A stretch of DNA of 64,000 nucleotides from Macrococcus hajekii (GCF_004359505.1 NZ_SCWE01000001.1:496001-560000); one strand, 5' to 3'. Shown: positions 1 to 8,128, numbered from the stretch's first letter. The notes: generated from the sequence alone by a model not told the origin. Translations and numbers: made by a program.

Positions 1-1
1 C

Positions 2-49
2 AATGATGAGGCAATATTAGTGGCATCCTGCAGATATCATTACAAGTAA
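2..49 (+). CDS. Possible C-terminal end of an upstream gene
   Basis: An open frame enters from the left edge and stops at TAA 47-49, giving a tail that ends in RYHYK. It could be the last 15 residues of a gene outside the window. So short an open frame can arise by chance, no family can be named, and no terminator hairpin is obvious between it and the T-box leader. Confidence 0.25.
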   Translation, partial: NDEAILVASCRYHYK

Positions 50-134
50 ATAAATCGAAAAATTGAGGAACATAAATTCATTTCACTCAGATCTATAATG
101 ATATATAATAGTTTCAAAATAACAACAAAAATCC

Positions 135-392
135 TTATGAGGAAAAGTAACTAAATTTCAATTCATCACAGGAAGTCAGAGATGCTGAGAATCTGGCATG
201 AATCATTTAGTGAATGGCCCTCTGGGAGCAAGGGGAAATCTGACAGGAGAGTATCTGAGCGGGTGATCTGCACCTTACAGCAGAAAAAGTATGATTGTAC
301 TTTTGATGAGTGGTGCGTTTTTCGAAATGCACAATTTAGGTGGCAACACGGATTCAGACTCCGTCCTATTTATAGGACAGAGTCTTTTTATT
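135..392 (+). promoter_or_regulatory. T-box riboswitch leader controlling trpS
   Basis: This is an untranslated leader ending just before trpS. Seen: the T-box core AGGTGGCAACACGG at 338-351, which in this class pairs with the uncharged tRNA acceptor end and builds the antiterminator, followed by a terminator whose outer stem pairs 356-361 with 380-385, whose inner stem pairs 364-368 with 373-377, and which runs into a T-rich tract. A TGG at 215-217 inside the Stem I region is a plausible Trp specifier codon. Known: uncharged tRNA binding prevents termination and turns on synthetase synthesis. A -10-like TATAAT at 104-109 could be the promoter; its -35 is weak. The short open frame spanning 182-400 lies inside this RNA and is not a gene. 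Confidence 0.87.
356..390 (+). terminator. T-box leader terminator
   Basis: Rho-independent hairpin formed by 356-361/380-385 and 364-368/373-377 with a small internal loop, then five T residues. It overlaps the T-box core side of the leader, so it is the OFF structure of the riboswitch. Confidence 0.85.
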
Positions 393-414
393 TTAAATGA
401 AAAGGGGAATAACA

Positions 415-1425
415 ATGAAAAATGGAAATCTACTGACAGGTGATCGTCCGACCGGGAAACTGCATATCGGACATTACATCGGCTCTCTTAAAAACCGGGT
501 TGAACTTCAGAGTCATTATAACAGTTATATTATGATTGCAGACCAGCAAGCTTTAAGCGATAATGCAAGAAATCCTGAAAAAATTAGAAACAATTTAATT
601 GAAGTTGCTTTAGATTATTTATCAGTGGGGATTGATCCAGCAGAGGCCAATATCTTTGTTCAGTCTCAAATACCAGAACTGAATGAGTTAACGATGCACT
701 TCTTAAATATCGTTACAGTCAGCAGACTGCAAAGAAATCCGACAGTCAAAAATGAGATTAAGGAAAAGAATTTCAATCAGAGTATCCCAGCAGGCTTCTT
801 AATCTATCCTGTGAGTCAGGCTGCTGATATTACTGCTTTTAAAGCAACTGTTGTACCTGTAGGGGATGACCAGCTGCCGATGATTGAGCAGACTAATGAA
901 ATCGTCAGAAGCTTTAATTCTATCTATAAGAAAGACGTTCTTGTTGAAACAAAAGCATTACTGCCGAATGAAGAATCGAGAAGACTACCAGGGATTGATG
1001 GCCAAGCTAAGATGAGTAAATCGTTGGGTAATGCTATCTATTTGGCCGATAGTACTGATGTTGTTCAGAAAAAAATTATGTCCATGTATACTGATCCGGA
1101 TCATATAAGAGTAGAAGATCCAGGTAAAATAGAGAATAACATGGTATTCACTTATCTGGATGCATTTTGTAATGATAAACAGACATTGTCTAAGATGAAA
1201 GAGCATTATCAAAGAGGTGGATTAGGAGATGTGAAAGTGAAGAGATATCTGAATGATATCCTGCAAGCAGAACTTGAGCCTATACGCCTAAGAAGACAGG
1301 AATATGAGAAGAATCTAGATTATGTGAATGAAATCTTGAAGCAAGGCAGTTTAAGTGCACGTTCAATTGCAGCCCAGACATTAGATGAAGTGAGAGAAGC
1401 GATAGGGATTGATTATTTTAAATAA
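415..1425 (+). CDS. trpS: Tryptophanyl-tRNA synthetase
   Basis: A cytosolic class I aminoacyl-tRNA synthetase that charges tRNA-Trp with tryptophan. The 336-residue protein shows the HIGH signature at residues 17-20 (HIGH) and KMSKS at 199-203, with the nucleotide-binding start [14 protein letters not shown]. Its wording ([44 protein letters not shown]) recalls the streptococcal/clostridial TrpRS type more than the usual staphylococcal enzyme. ATG 415 is chosen over ATG 397 because the ribosome site AAAGGGG lies downstream of 397 and eight bases before 415. It stands alone behind a T-box leader, so expression should rise when tryptophan is short. Whether a second trpS exists elsewhere cannot be seen here. 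Confidence 0.95.
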   Translation: MKNGNLLTGDRPTGKLHIGHYIGSLKNRVELQSHYNSYIMIADQQALSDNARNPEKIRNNLIEVALDYLSVGIDPAEANIFVQSQIPELNELTMHFLNIVTVSRLQRNPTVKNEIKEKNFNQSIPAGFLIYPVSQAADITAFKATVVPVGDDQLPMIEQTNEIVRSFNSIYKKDVLVETKALLPNEESRRLPGIDGQAKMSKSLGNAIYLADSTDVVQKKIMSMYTDPDHIRVEDPGKIENNMVFTYLDAFCNDKQTLSKMKEHYQRGGLGDVKVKRYLNDILQAELEPIRLRRQEYEKNLDYVNEILKQGSLSARSIAAQTLDEVREAIGIDYFK

Positions 1426-1502
1426 TATCTAATAATTGCAGTAATTCAGTTTAAAATACATTACTTCCATAGACGCACAATCTGTGTAAGGAGGTGAGCG
1501 CT

Positions 1503-1592
1503 ATGGATTTTCTGCTTGTTAACGTAATTGCTCCTCTTGCTATAGGAGTAACACTTGCATTGTTTTCTGACTGGCTAGAGCAACGCAAGTAA
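1503..1592 (+). CDS. Fst-like type I toxin peptide
   Basis: A 29-residue hydrophobic peptide, beginning MDFLLVNVIAPLAIG and ending in the charged tail DWLEQRK. This is the Fst/par toxin pattern: a short N-terminus, one membrane-spanning helix with a Pro near position 11, and a polar C-terminus. Known members insert in the membrane and are silenced by a small antisense RNA. The Shine-Dalgarno AAGGAGGTG (1488-1496) is strong, but the start region can fold away: TCCATAG at 1466-1472 and CGC at 1474-1476 pair with GCGCTATGGA at 1498-1507, covering the ATG. The antisense RNA lies just downstream on the other strand. A shorter and more standard reading is unlikely. Confidence 0.85.
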   Translation: MDFLLVNVIAPLAIGVTLALFSDWLEQRK

Positions 1593-1621
1593 AGGACGAC
1601 TCGTTATAAGCCAGCACCTAA

Positions 1622-1684
1622 AAAAGCCCCTTACTATTCGCAGTAGTAAGGGGCTTCGGAGTTACTATGGAAATTCTACTTGTT
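1622..1684 (-). ncRNA. Antisense antitoxin RNA of the Fst-like locus
   Basis: Predicted minus-strand RNA of about 60 nt. It starts about seven bases after a TATAAT box (1696-1691) and ends in the hairpin 1655-1625 followed by a T-run on the minus strand. Its first roughly 20 nt are the complement of 1665-1685, which matches 18 of 21 bases of the toxin start region 1501-1521, so the RNA can pair with the toxin start codon as well as with the shared terminator loop. This matches the RNA II of the enterococcal par locus. Ends are inferred from sequence only. Confidence 0.75.
1625..1655. terminator. Shared terminator of toxin and antitoxin RNAs
   Basis: Perfect 12-bp stem, 1625-1636 with 1644-1655, and a 7-base loop. 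The minus-strand read-out continues into six T residues; the plus-strand side has only two, so termination is stronger for the antisense RNA. Confidence 0.8.
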
Positions 1685-1685
1685 A
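1665..1685 (+). repeat. Direct repeat of the toxin start region (antitoxin contact site)
   Basis: The 21 bases at 1665-1685 repeat 1501-1521 with three mismatches (18/21). Because the antitoxin RNA is read from the opposite strand through this copy, the repeat supplies complementarity to the toxin mRNA, like DRa/DRb in par. Confidence 0.85.
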
Positions 1686-1690
1686 CTTGT

Positions 1691-1719
1691 ATTATATAGA
1701 ATAATTATTTTTTATACAA
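1691..1719 (-). promoter_or_regulatory. Promoter of the antisense RNA
   Basis: On the minus strand TTGTAT (1719-1714), a 17-base spacer, and TATAAT (1696-1691). The -10 is perfect and the spacing is optimal, which fits the need for the antitoxin RNA to be abundant. Confidence 0.8.
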
Positions 1720-1736
1720 TAGTAACACTCATTGTG

Positions 1737-2276
1737 TTAATTTTCTTTTTTTAATAACGAATATATATAAGCATCTTTATAATATTCACCGTTTTTAAGA
1801 TAGCTTCTTAACTTTCCTTCATAGTGAAAACCACTTCTCTCAGCTACTTTTTTACTTGCAGTATTATCACAGTCCATGATGATAACAATCCGGTTTAACT
1901 GATAACTGTCAAAGCCAAGACGACAAATACTTTTAACAGCTCTAGTGATGATGCCTTTACCCTGCATATCTTGTGATAACCAGTAACCAATCTCAGCAGA
2001 ATGATTGTGACAGTTGATGTTATGGAAGTCTATCATACCGACTGTTTCGCCATTATAATGCACGACAAAAGTCATTGATTGACCTGAACCGAATTCTTTC
2101 ATCAAGTCTTTAAAAGCTGCGATTTCCTGCTCCTCATTCTGAAGAAGATCCGACCATGGCAAGAATTCTTTTAAATAATCTCTTTGTCTATCAATCAGTT
2201 GATAGACAGTACGTCCATCTATCTCAGGTCGAGGTAGGACAAGTTCAATTTCTTCATCGACTTTGTATGACAGCAT
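1737..2276 (-). CDS. GNAT N-acetyltransferase, RimJ/RimL-like
   Basis: A 179-residue acetyl-CoA-dependent N-acetyltransferase of the GNAT superfamily, in the branch that acetylates ribosomal protein N-termini or small molecules. Seen: EIGYWLSQDMQGKGIITRAV, the typical acetyl-CoA loop with Q-x-G-x-G/A, then a RIVIIMDCDNTASKKVAERSGF segment (split here by its conserved N and GF) and a Y-x-D-A-Y-I-Y-S end. ATG 2276 is chosen because AAGGAG sits eight bases upstream; two earlier starts at 2285 and 2282 overlap that site. The real substrate cannot be told from sequence. It is divergent from the next acetyltransferase gene, separated by an AT-rich gap. Confidence 0.85.
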   Translation of the reverse strand: MLSYKVDEEIELVLPRPEIDGRTVYQLIDRQRDYLKEFLPWSDLLQNEEQEIAAFKDLMKEFGSGQSMTFVVHYNGETVGMIDFHNINCHNHSAEIGYWLSQDMQGKGIITRAVKSICRLGFDSYQLNRIVIIMDCDNTASKKVAERSGFHYEGKLRSYLKNGEYYKDAYIYSLLKKEN

Positions 2277-2400
2277 GATCATCACTCCTTTATGACTGAA
2301 AATCTGTAATAAATTTAGTATATATGAATACTTGTAGAGAAAAAAGTGATTATTCTATATAATTTAGAATAATCAAAAAATAATGTTGAAGGTGAGAAAT

Positions 2401-2823
2401 ATGGATAATTTACAATTTATTAGAGAGTTTGATTCTGCTCATACTGAGGACCTAGTGAATATCTATCATGCTGTTGGCTGGTTGAATCATAAATATGACA
2501 ATGTCAAAGTGATTTTTGAGACAAGTACGCATGTCGTGATTGTTAAATATGACAACAAAATCGTTGGTTTTGCTCGTGCATTGTCAGACAGCCACTTTAA
2601 TGCAGTTATTTATGATGTAGTGGTTGCTCCAGCCTTTCAAGGCAAAGGGATTGCTTCACAGATGGTAGAGCTTCTTCTCAATGACTTTCAGCATTTATCA
2701 TGTATTCATCTCATCTCAACTACAGGGAATGCAGCATTCTATAGTAAGCTAGGATTCAAAAAACTGAAGACCGGAATGGCAATCTACCATAAATCAGATT
2801 TAGAAGCGGAATATACTGAGTGA
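2401..2823 (+). CDS. GNAT N-acetyltransferase
   Basis: A 140-residue single-domain GNAT acetyltransferase. Seen: the beta-4 strand VIYDVVVAPAFQGKGIASQM with the acetyl-CoA pyrophosphate-binding Q-G-K-G-I-A loop, and the C-terminal NAAFYSKLGFKK element typical of small-molecule acetyltransferases of the YjdJ/AttT kind. ATG 2401 is preferred to ATG 2383, since the Shine-Dalgarno AAGGTGAG (2389-2396) lies between them. Substrate unknown. It is followed within 20 bases by a small gene that the IS30 element has cut. Confidence 0.83.
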   Translation: MDNLQFIREFDSAHTEDLVNIYHAVGWLNHKYDNVKVIFETSTHVVIVKYDNKIVGFARALSDSHFNAVIYDVVVAPAFQGKGIASQMVELLLNDFQHLSCIHLISTTGNAAFYSKLGFKKLKTGMAIYHKSDLEAEYTE

Positions 2824-2843
2824 ACTAAAGGGGGAGGAATCAT

Positions 2844-2993
2844 TTGTATAACCAGGAGATTGTAAAACTTAAACGATACTTGAAGGAAGAATATGTGGGC
2901 TATCAAGATAAGAAAGATATCATTAATAATATAGATTTTAGTAACATTCATGATTTCTTTATGGTAAGTTATACAATCAAGTTAGCCACCTAA
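2844..2993 (+). pseudogene. 5' remnant of a small gene cut by the IS30 element
   Basis: A TTG start with a strong ribosome site (GGGGAGGA, 2831-2838) opens a frame of 49 codons whose last five codons (2979-2993) are read from the left end of the insertion sequence, or four if the element starts after the first TCAAG base. The native part, about 44 residues, is charged and alpha-helical, followed by a beta-like HDFFMVSYTI, and is not recognised. Beyond the right end of the element, an open stretch containing LDFSVNVKSIFKT ends at TAA 4265-4267 or nearby and may be the severed C-terminus, but reading-frame continuity cannot be shown because no target duplication is clear. Confidence 0.55.
2978..2990 (+). 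repeat. Left terminal inverted repeat of the IS30 element
   Basis: CAAGTTAGCCACC, a perfect inverted match to 4203-4215. Confidence 0.85.
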
Positions 2994-3089
2994 GGTGGAA
3001 GATACATTAATTGTTTATAAAAAAATACGCCATGACGAATTCATGTTAATATTGTAGTTCTCACACCGACAATAAAGGAATGAATTCGT

Positions 3090-4193
3090 ATGACGCATAT
3101 CAATGGTAACACGAAAACCGTTAAGGGCAAACACCTTTCTAGAGATGAACGAATCTTCATACAGACGTTGATCAATGAAGGATATTCAAACAGACAAATA
3201 GCTGGAAAGCTCGGTAGAGCGCCACAGACCATCAATAATGAGATAAAGCGCGGCATGTACATACAAAAGAGCCGGTAGGTACAGAATAATAAAATCTACA
3301 CTTACTACAAGTGCGTCTATTCACCTGATCTTGCTCAGGATAGATACTTTGAAAATCGTATCAAGTCAGGACGTCGTCCTCTCCCTATTACAGATAATCC
3401 CTTTGTTGAATGGGCCGATAATCTGATGATACATCAGGAAATGTCTCCGGCTTCCGTTATTATGCTTGCTAAGAAAGCTAAGCTTTTTCCAGAAAGATTC
3501 ATACCCTGTATAAAGACACTCTATAACTGGATTGACAGAAAACTGATAAAGACACGTAATGTCAATCTTCTGATGAAGTTAAAGCTTAAGAATAAAAAGC
3601 CGACAGGCTTTACTCGTATTAATAAAAAAGTACTGGGTCAGTCTATCGAACTACGTCATCATGCAGTGGATACTCGCACGACCTTCGGACATTGGGAGAT
3701 AGATACCGTTGTCGGACAGAAGTCTGTCGAAGACCAGGTTCTCCTCACCATGGTTGAGAGAAAAAGTCGCTATGAACTTATCTTAAAGATCGATGGTAAA
3801 CAAAGTTGCCATGTAGTCAACGCACTACATCGTCTGATAAAGGAAACTGGAGATGCTTTCCCTAAAATATTCGAGTCTATTACATCAGATAACGGACCTG
3901 AATTCAGCGATCTTTCTGAATGCCTCAAGGGATTATCTGAAGTCTACTTCACTCACCCCTATGCCTCTTGGGAAAGAGGGACGAAAGAAAATCAGCACAG
4001 ATTTATTCGCCGGCATATTCCTAAAGGTATCCCTATTTCAACTGTAACAGCTTTTACCGTCCATAAAATCCAGGAATGGATGAACAGATATCCACGTAAG
4101 ATACTAAATGGACAGTCAGCGATGGAAGTTTTTTTGAAGGAGCTAATCGAGGAGGACATACTGAGTGAATCCCTAGGATTCTATATGAACTAG
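3090..4193 (+). pseudogene. IS30-family transposase with an in-frame amber stop
   Basis: Reading one frame from ATG 3090 to TAG 4193 gives a complete IS30 transposase of about 367 codons, interrupted once by TAG at 3276-3278; there is no frameshift. N-terminal helix-turn-helix: SNRQIAGKLGRAPQTINNEI. C-terminal DDE core: GHWEIDTVVG (first Asp), SDNGPEF (second Asp), and KENQHRFIRR (Glu). The amber codon sits just after the DNA-binding part, in SR-stop-VQNNK, and is one base from CAG (Gln). An internal ATG at 3426 could express the DDE part alone, but it lacks the DNA-binding domain. Confidence 0.9.
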
Positions 4194-4202
4194 ATTTGTC
4201 AG

Positions 4203-4215
4203 GGTGGCTAACTTG
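4203..4215 (-). repeat. Right terminal inverted repeat of the IS30 element
   Basis: GGTGGCTAACTTG, inverted copy of 2978-2990, ten bases after the transposase stop codon. Confidence 0.85.
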
Positions 4216-4263
4216 TAATTGCAATTTAGACTTTTCCGTAAATGTTAAATCTATATTCAAAAC

Positions 4264-4309
4264 ATAAACCAGATGAGGAGTAATTTAACTTAATTCTCAT
4301 CTGGTTTAT
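4264..4309. other. 14-bp inverted repeat (hairpin without T-run)
   Basis: 4264-4277 pairs perfectly with 4296-4309 around an 18-base loop. No T-run follows on either strand. It may be the old terminator of the gene cut by the IS element, or an RNA-stabilising hairpin. The rest of 4310-4410 shows nothing I can name. Confidence 0.6.
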
Positions 4310-4409
4310 CGGGTATAGGCTCTTATTTATTAAGGAGTTCTTTTTCCCGCTATCATTCATTGCTTTATGTTATTTGATGATTCACGAAATATCAAAATAA
4401 TTTCTACAT

Positions 4410-4436
4410 AAAAAATAGGACGCCTCGGCGTCCTAT
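4410..4436 (-). terminator. Terminator of the yhhQ-rnhA operon
   Basis: GC-rich 10-bp stem 4415-4424/4427-4436 with a two-base apparent loop (in practice four) and six T residues on the minus strand. The stop codon of the RNase H-like gene lies inside the stem. Confidence 0.85.
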
Positions 4437-4819
4437 TGCTGTTTTAAATAATGTCTGGCCACATGGTCTGCATGTTTATTCTGATCACGAGGTATCCAGT
4501 CGATGATGAGCAGGTCGAACTGTTTTTCGAGCTGCTGATATTCTTTCAGATAAGGCTTGAATTTTGGATTCTTGACGAAGTTCTTATTGATGGAGTCCAC
4601 GACAATCTTGGAGTCTGATTTAAGGATGACTGAAGTCAGGTTAAGTGCGACTGCCTGCTTCAGTGCTTCAATGAGTCCGTTCCATTCCGCTTCGTGGTTC
4701 TCCATCTCTCCTAAATACTGACCGAATTCAAGCACTGATTCATCTGTTCTGATGACATAGCCGATGCTTGATTCAAATGGATTCTGCCTTGTTGCGGCAT
4801 CGATAAAGATCTGCGCCAT
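4433..4819 (-). CDS. Ribonuclease HI family protein
   Basis: A 128-residue RNase H fold protein that would cleave RNA in RNA:DNA hybrids in the cytosol. The catalytic carboxylates are all visible: Asp7 (IFIDAAT), Glu45 (HEAEWNGLIEAL), Asp69 (LKSDSKIVV) and Asp118 (NKHADHVAR). It is the short YpdQ/Rv2228c-like form without the extended handle region of E. coli RNase HI. ATG 4819 starts one base after the yhhQ stop codon, so the two genes are translated together. A further in-frame upstream ATG inside yhhQ has no reason to be used. Some members of this short branch have weak or no activity, so function is inferred from motifs. Confidence 0.85.
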   Translation of the reverse strand: MAQIFIDAATRQNPFESSIGYVIRTDESVLEFGQYLGEMENHEAEWNGLIEALKQAVALNLTSVILKSDSKIVVDSINKNFVKNPKFKPYLKEYQQLEKQFDLLIIDWIPRDQNKHADHVARHYLKQQ

Positions 4820-4820
4820 A

Positions 4821-5501
4821 TTAGTCGACGTCCTTGGCGAATGATTTCGCGATATAACCGAACGGGACATTCAGCAGTGTTGTAATGAGTTTAAATAGAT
4901 ATGTCGTGATAAAAATCTCTATGACGACTGCATTCGGCATAATGCCATAAAAGGCGATCAGTGAGAATAATGCAGTATCGATAAGTGAACTGACTGTTGT
5001 ACTGCCATATGCTCGGATATAGAATGTACGGTCACTTGAAAAGCGTTTCTTGATCCAGTTAAAGATATAGACATCAATGTACTGTCCGATGATATAGGCA
5101 ATAATTGAACCGATGGCGATTCTTGGTACTAAACCGAATAATGTCTTCATGCTGTCCTGCGCGATATCTGACTCTGCCGGCGCGAACGCAAGTGAGATGG
5201 ACATCAGTACGACCATGACGATAACAGATGCAAAGCCGAGCCATACTGCTTTCTTCGCTGTTTCGCGACCATATATGTCGTTCAGTATATCGGTTGCTAA
5301 GTAAATAGATGCAAATAAGACGTTACCTAATGTCGCTGTAATCCCGAAGATTTCAACGGTTTTCGTCACCTGGATATTCGCGATAACAGTACCGATTGCG
5401 ACCCAGACGAAGAGTCCGTTTTTTCCATATAGACGGTACATCAGTACGAGTAAAGTGAATGTCGCGATAAAGGCGATAACTGCCCAGAGTTCATTTGTCA
5501 T
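4821..5501 (-). CDS. yhhQ: Queuosine precursor transporter, YhhQ family
   Basis: A 226-residue integral membrane protein with about six transmembrane helices, of the YhhQ (Vut_1/DUF165) family, which imports queuosine precursors such as preQ0/preQ1 in studied bacteria. Family wording seen: ANIQVTKTVEIFG and FASIYLATDILNDIYGRETA, the highly conserved T-D-x-L-N-D/E-x-Y-G block. A strong GAGGAGG precedes the ATG. The leader between 5502 and 5588 was inspected for a preQ1 riboswitch and none was recognised. The RNase HI-like gene follows with no gap. Confidence 0.88.
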   Translation of the reverse strand: MTNELWAVIAFIATFTLLVLMYRLYGKNGLFVWVAIGTVIANIQVTKTVEIFGITATLGNVLFASIYLATDILNDIYGRETAKKAVWLGFASVIVMVVLMSISLAFAPAESDIAQDSMKTLFGLVPRIAIGSIIAYIIGQYIDVYIFNWIKKRFSSDRTFYIRAYGSTTVSSLIDTALFSLIAFYGIMPNAVVIEIFITTYLFKLITTLLNVPFGYIAKSFAKDVD

Positions 5502-5588
5502 TTGTGTACCTCCTCTCTAAAATTTCAACTTTACAATTATAGGGGATGACGCGCGTTTAGACAAGATATTTATTTGCAGTCGGACTGT

Positions 5589-5617
5589 TTGAAAGTCCGC
5601 TTGTTTGTGCCTATAAT
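5589..5617 (+). promoter_or_regulatory. Promoter of the zinc-finger/cvfC operon
   Basis: TTGAAA (5589-5594), 17-base spacer, TATAAT (5612-5617). The predicted transcript begins near 5624, so the 5' leader is only about 11 bases and starts at the ribosome binding site GAGGTG. A short inverted repeat CGGACT/AGTCCG overlaps the -35 region. Confidence 0.75.
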
Positions 5618-5634
5618 AAGAATGAGGTGAGAAT

Positions 5635-5808
5635 ATGAAGATGGTTGAAACTGTACATAAAATCAATCAGCTGGAAGACCATTATTGTCACCACTGCCTG
5701 ATCAAGAAAACGTTGCGCCAGGAAAGTAAGACGAAGGCGCATCATTATTGTATTTCTAAATGCTCAGTAGGACTGCAGATTAAGCAGTGGGGCAACAATC
5801 TTCAGTAA
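5635..5808 (+). CDS. Small zinc-finger protein (C2HC-type pairs)
   Basis: A 57-residue cytosolic protein. Four Cys and several His (HYCHHCLIKK then HHYCISKC) form two C-x2-C/C-x3-C-like halves, the pattern of the Bacillus/Staphylococcus zf-C2HCIx2C small-protein family. The function is unknown. ATG 5635 follows GAGGTGAG. Its stop codon overlaps the Shine-Dalgarno of cvfC, so both are in one operon; the same pairing is known in staphylococci. Confidence 0.8.
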   Translation: MKMVETVHKINQLEDHYCHHCLIKKTLRQESKTKAHHYCISKCSVGLQIKQWGNNLQ

Positions 5809-5818
5809 GGAGTATGCC

Positions 5819-6931
5819 ATGAAAATCTTAAAGATTGAACCGACACCCAGTCCGAATACAATGAAGATTGTACTGGACTATAAGCGTGATGATAATAAAA
5901 GCAATACATATCGTGATATTGATAACCGTAATCCTGCTTTTATCAATGAGTTACTGGAAATTGAAGATGTGAAATCAATCTTCCATGTCATGGATTTTAT
6001 CGCAGTCGATAAGTCACCTAAAAGTGACTGGTCATCACTTATCAATCAGATCAATCATGTTTTTGATGACCAGGAGACAGCGGACCCAGTCCTGGATATA
6101 GATACGGGAGAACATAAAGTGGAATTGCTGACTTTCAAGCAAATTCCTTATCAGATCAAAGTGACGAGTCAGTCAGGCGAGAAGCGTAAACAACTGGATA
6201 TACGTTTTATCGATGCGATGCTTGATGCACAGAAGGACGATGACAATGTCGTGTTCCTTAGAAAATGGATGCCGTTCGGCGTTCGGTACGGTGAAGTGGA
6301 TGATATTATTGCTTCAGTACAGGAGGAAGTCGAGGCACTGTTCCCGCAGCAGCGTCTGCAGACCCTTGTTACTGAAGGACTGGCGCTAGATTACGAAGTA
6401 CAGCCGAAAGAACTGAAACGTTTTACAGTTGAGGAGTACCTTGCAGCTGACTGGCAGGAACGGTATCGTCTGCTGGATCACTTCCCGGAACCTGTTCTGG
6501 ATGACCTGCCGTTACTTGAAGTGGTTATGCAGGATGACAAACCACAGCTGAGACGGCTTGGCATTGTCTTCCTCGGCATGATTGGAACAGAAGCGGTGCT
6601 GCCGCTTCTGCATACAGCGATGCAGGATAACAATCTGACGGTACGTCGTACAGCAGGTGACACACTTAGTGACTTAGGATTTAAGTCCAGTCTGCCTATC
6701 ATGCACGAGGCACTGTCTGATAAATATGCCATTGTCAGATGGCGCGCTGCGATGTTCATTTATGATGAGGGTGATGAGTCCAGCCTGCCTTATTTAGAGC
6801 AGCATGTGGATGACCCTGCGTTTGAAGTGAGTCTGCAGTCAAGAATGGCAAAGGAACGAATTGAAAAAGGTGAGGCCGCTGTTGGTTCCGTATGGAAGCA
6901 GATGGCTAACCGAAATAAGGAGACTAAATAA
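5819..6931 (+). CDS. cvfC: Conserved virulence factor C (CvfC): NifU-N plus HEAT-repeat protein
   Basis: A 370-residue soluble protein. The first 90 residues carry an Nfu/NifU N-terminal-like domain ([17 protein letters not shown]), the type found in iron-sulfur scaffold partners. The C-terminal 170 residues are HEAT/PBS-lyase-like repeats ([46 protein letters not shown]). This is the architecture of staphylococcal CvfC, whose loss attenuates virulence in S. aureus; its biochemical role is not settled. It is followed by a bacilliredoxin with a one-base overlap, which suggests a redox or Fe-S related unit. Confidence 0.92.
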   Translation: MKILKIEPTPSPNTMKIVLDYKRDDNKSNTYRDIDNRNPAFINELLEIEDVKSIFHVMDFIAVDKSPKSDWSSLINQINHVFDDQETADPVLDIDTGEHKVELLTFKQIPYQIKVTSQSGEKRKQLDIRFIDAMLDAQKDDDNVVFLRKWMPFGVRYGEVDDIIASVQEEVEALFPQQRLQTLVTEGLALDYEVQPKELKRFTVEEYLAADWQERYRLLDHFPEPVLDDLPLLEVVMQDDKPQLRRLGIVFLGMIGTEAVLPLLHTAMQDNNLTVRRTAGDTLSDLGFKSSLPIMHEALSDKYAIVRWRAAMFIYDEGDESSLPYLEQHVDDPAFEVSLQSRMAKERIEKGEAAVGSVWKQMANRNKETK

Positions 6932-7368
6932 TGAATGCATATGAAGAATATATGAAACAGATGGTAAAACCGATGCGTGATCAACTGACAACTGAAGGAT
7001 TCCAGTCACTGGAGACGCCTGAAGAAGTCGAAAACTATTTTAACGAAGTTAATGATGATAAAACAACATTCGTAGTCGTTAATTCAGTATGTGGCTGTGC
7101 AGCAGGCCTAGCACGCCCGGCAGCAGTGGCAGTTGCGACACAGAATGACCATAAACCGGATGCGACAGTCACTGTATTCGCTGGACAGGAACGGGAAGCA
7201 ACTGAAAAAATGCGTGAATATATCGGACAGGAACCATCCAGTCCGTCAATGGCTTTATTCAAAGGTAAGGAACTTGTTTACTTTATGCCGCGACTCCATA
7301 TCGAAGGCCGTCACGTTGAAGAGATTGCTATGGACTTAAAAGACGCTTTTGATGAGCACTGTAAGTAA
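6931..7368 (+). CDS. Bacilliredoxin, BrxA/BrxB family
   Basis: A 145-residue thioredoxin-fold protein with the CGC active site ([14 protein letters not shown]) diagnostic of bacilliredoxins (YphP/YqiW). Members remove bacillithiol from S-bacillithiolated proteins after oxidative stress. Start ATG overlaps the cvfC stop as TAATG. The C-terminus is overlapped by the start of the next gene, a methyltransferase. BrxA versus BrxB cannot be decided from sequence without a tree. Confidence 0.92.
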   Translation: MNAYEEYMKQMVKPMRDQLTTEGFQSLETPEEVENYFNEVNDDKTTFVVVNSVCGCAAGLARPAAVAVATQNDHKPDATVTVFAGQEREATEKMREYIGQEPSSPSMALFKGKELVYFMPRLHIEGRHVEEIAMDLKDAFDEHCK

Positions 7369-8128
7369 AGTCAGAATCACATCACCTGTTAAGACAGATG
7401 ATGTGATTTTTTCGAATATACAGCGCGCTGCTGAGCAGCTAAAAGAAATCGGTGTTGAAGTAGAGGTCATTTCTCGCATGAAGAAGACGATTAACGACTT
7501 TTTTAAGGAATCTACAATACCGCTGATCGTTATCAGTCATCAGTTGCCTCTATTATATTTCGACAGTACTTCGAAAATTGTATATCATGAAAATACCGGT
7601 AAGTTTAAATTGAAAGCGTTTTATAGACGAGGAGAAATTCCGCCACTTATCCAGATGATGGCGCGTCCTCTGGACACGGGTTTAAGCATTGTGGATTCAA
7701 CGATGGGTATGGGGAATGATTTGATATTAATGGCAACTATTTTGGAAAAAAGTGAATTTCATGCTTACGAAACCCATCCGCTTATCTATTTTGTTATCTC
7801 TGAAGGGATTAAGCAGTTTCATCCGGAATTATCAGCTAGAATTACATTCCATTATGGCTTGGCAGATCAAAAGGTTCTGCAGCAGGCAGATTATGTTTAT
7901 GCGGATCCAATGTTTGAGGAGACGATACCGCAGCAATCTGGCATGGAAGTTTTACATGATTTTGCCGAGCAGATGGATAGTACTTCATTTATCCGCTATT
8001 TAACTGATTATAGTGACATTGTTATTTTGAAGGCACATTTTAGAAGTCCGCTGTTCCAGCACTTTAACTTTGATGTCCAGCCGAGAAGAAACACGAAGAC
8101 GCATTTTGGCATAAAAAAAAGCCGCTAA
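7352..8128 (+). CDS. RsmJ-like class I SAM-dependent methyltransferase
   Basis: A 258-residue cytosolic protein of the DUF548/RsmJ-like superfamily. The SAM-binding motif I is [16 protein letters not shown], and the acidic YADPMFEE matches the catalytic D-P-x-F-like motif of nucleic-acid methyltransferases. RsmJ methylates G1516 of 16S rRNA in E. coli; target here is inferred only. ATG 7352 is used; it overlaps the bacilliredoxin 3' end by 17 bases, and a TTG lies one codon upstream. Ribosome site is weak, consistent with translational coupling. Confidence 0.78.
   Translation: MSTVSKVRITSPVKTDDVIFSNIQRAAEQLKEIGVEVEVISRMKKTINDFFKESTIPLIVISHQLPLLYFDSTSKIVYHENTGKFKLKAFYRRGEIPPLIQMMARPLDTGLSIVDSTMGMGNDLILMATILEKSEFHAYETHPLIYFVISEGIKQFHPELSARITFHYGLADQKVLQQADYVYADPMFEETIPQQSGMEVLHDFAEQMDSTSFIRYLTDYSDIVILKAHFRSPLFQHFNFDVQPRRNTKTHFGIKKSR

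Larger units (their letters stand above)
2978..4215 (+). mobile_element. IS30-family insertion sequence
   Basis: An element of about 1.24 kb bounded by 13-bp perfect inverted repeats (CAAGTTAGCCACC at 2978-2990 and its complement at 4203-4215). It holds one transposase frame of IS30 type. The exact ends and the target duplication are uncertain: flanks AAT/TAAT give no unambiguous 2-3 bp repeat. The element lies inside a small gene downstream of an acetyltransferase. The transposase carries a nonsense codon, so this copy is probably not autonomous. Confidence 0.88.

Noticed and set aside
182-400. 72-codon open frame before trpS
   Set aside because: It lies wholly in the T-box leader, has no ribosome site and crosses the T-box core and terminator.
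3426-4193. Separate 255-aa gene inside the IS element
   Set aside because: It is the same frame as the N-terminal part; only an amber codon separates them, so it is one broken transposase.
4264-4309. Hairpin as a functional terminator
   Set aside because: No T-run on either strand, so only listed as an inverted repeat.
5502-5588. preQ1 riboswitch before yhhQ
   Set aside because: No preQ1-I type hairpin with A-rich tail could be found on the minus strand, though a queuosine precursor transporter would suit one.
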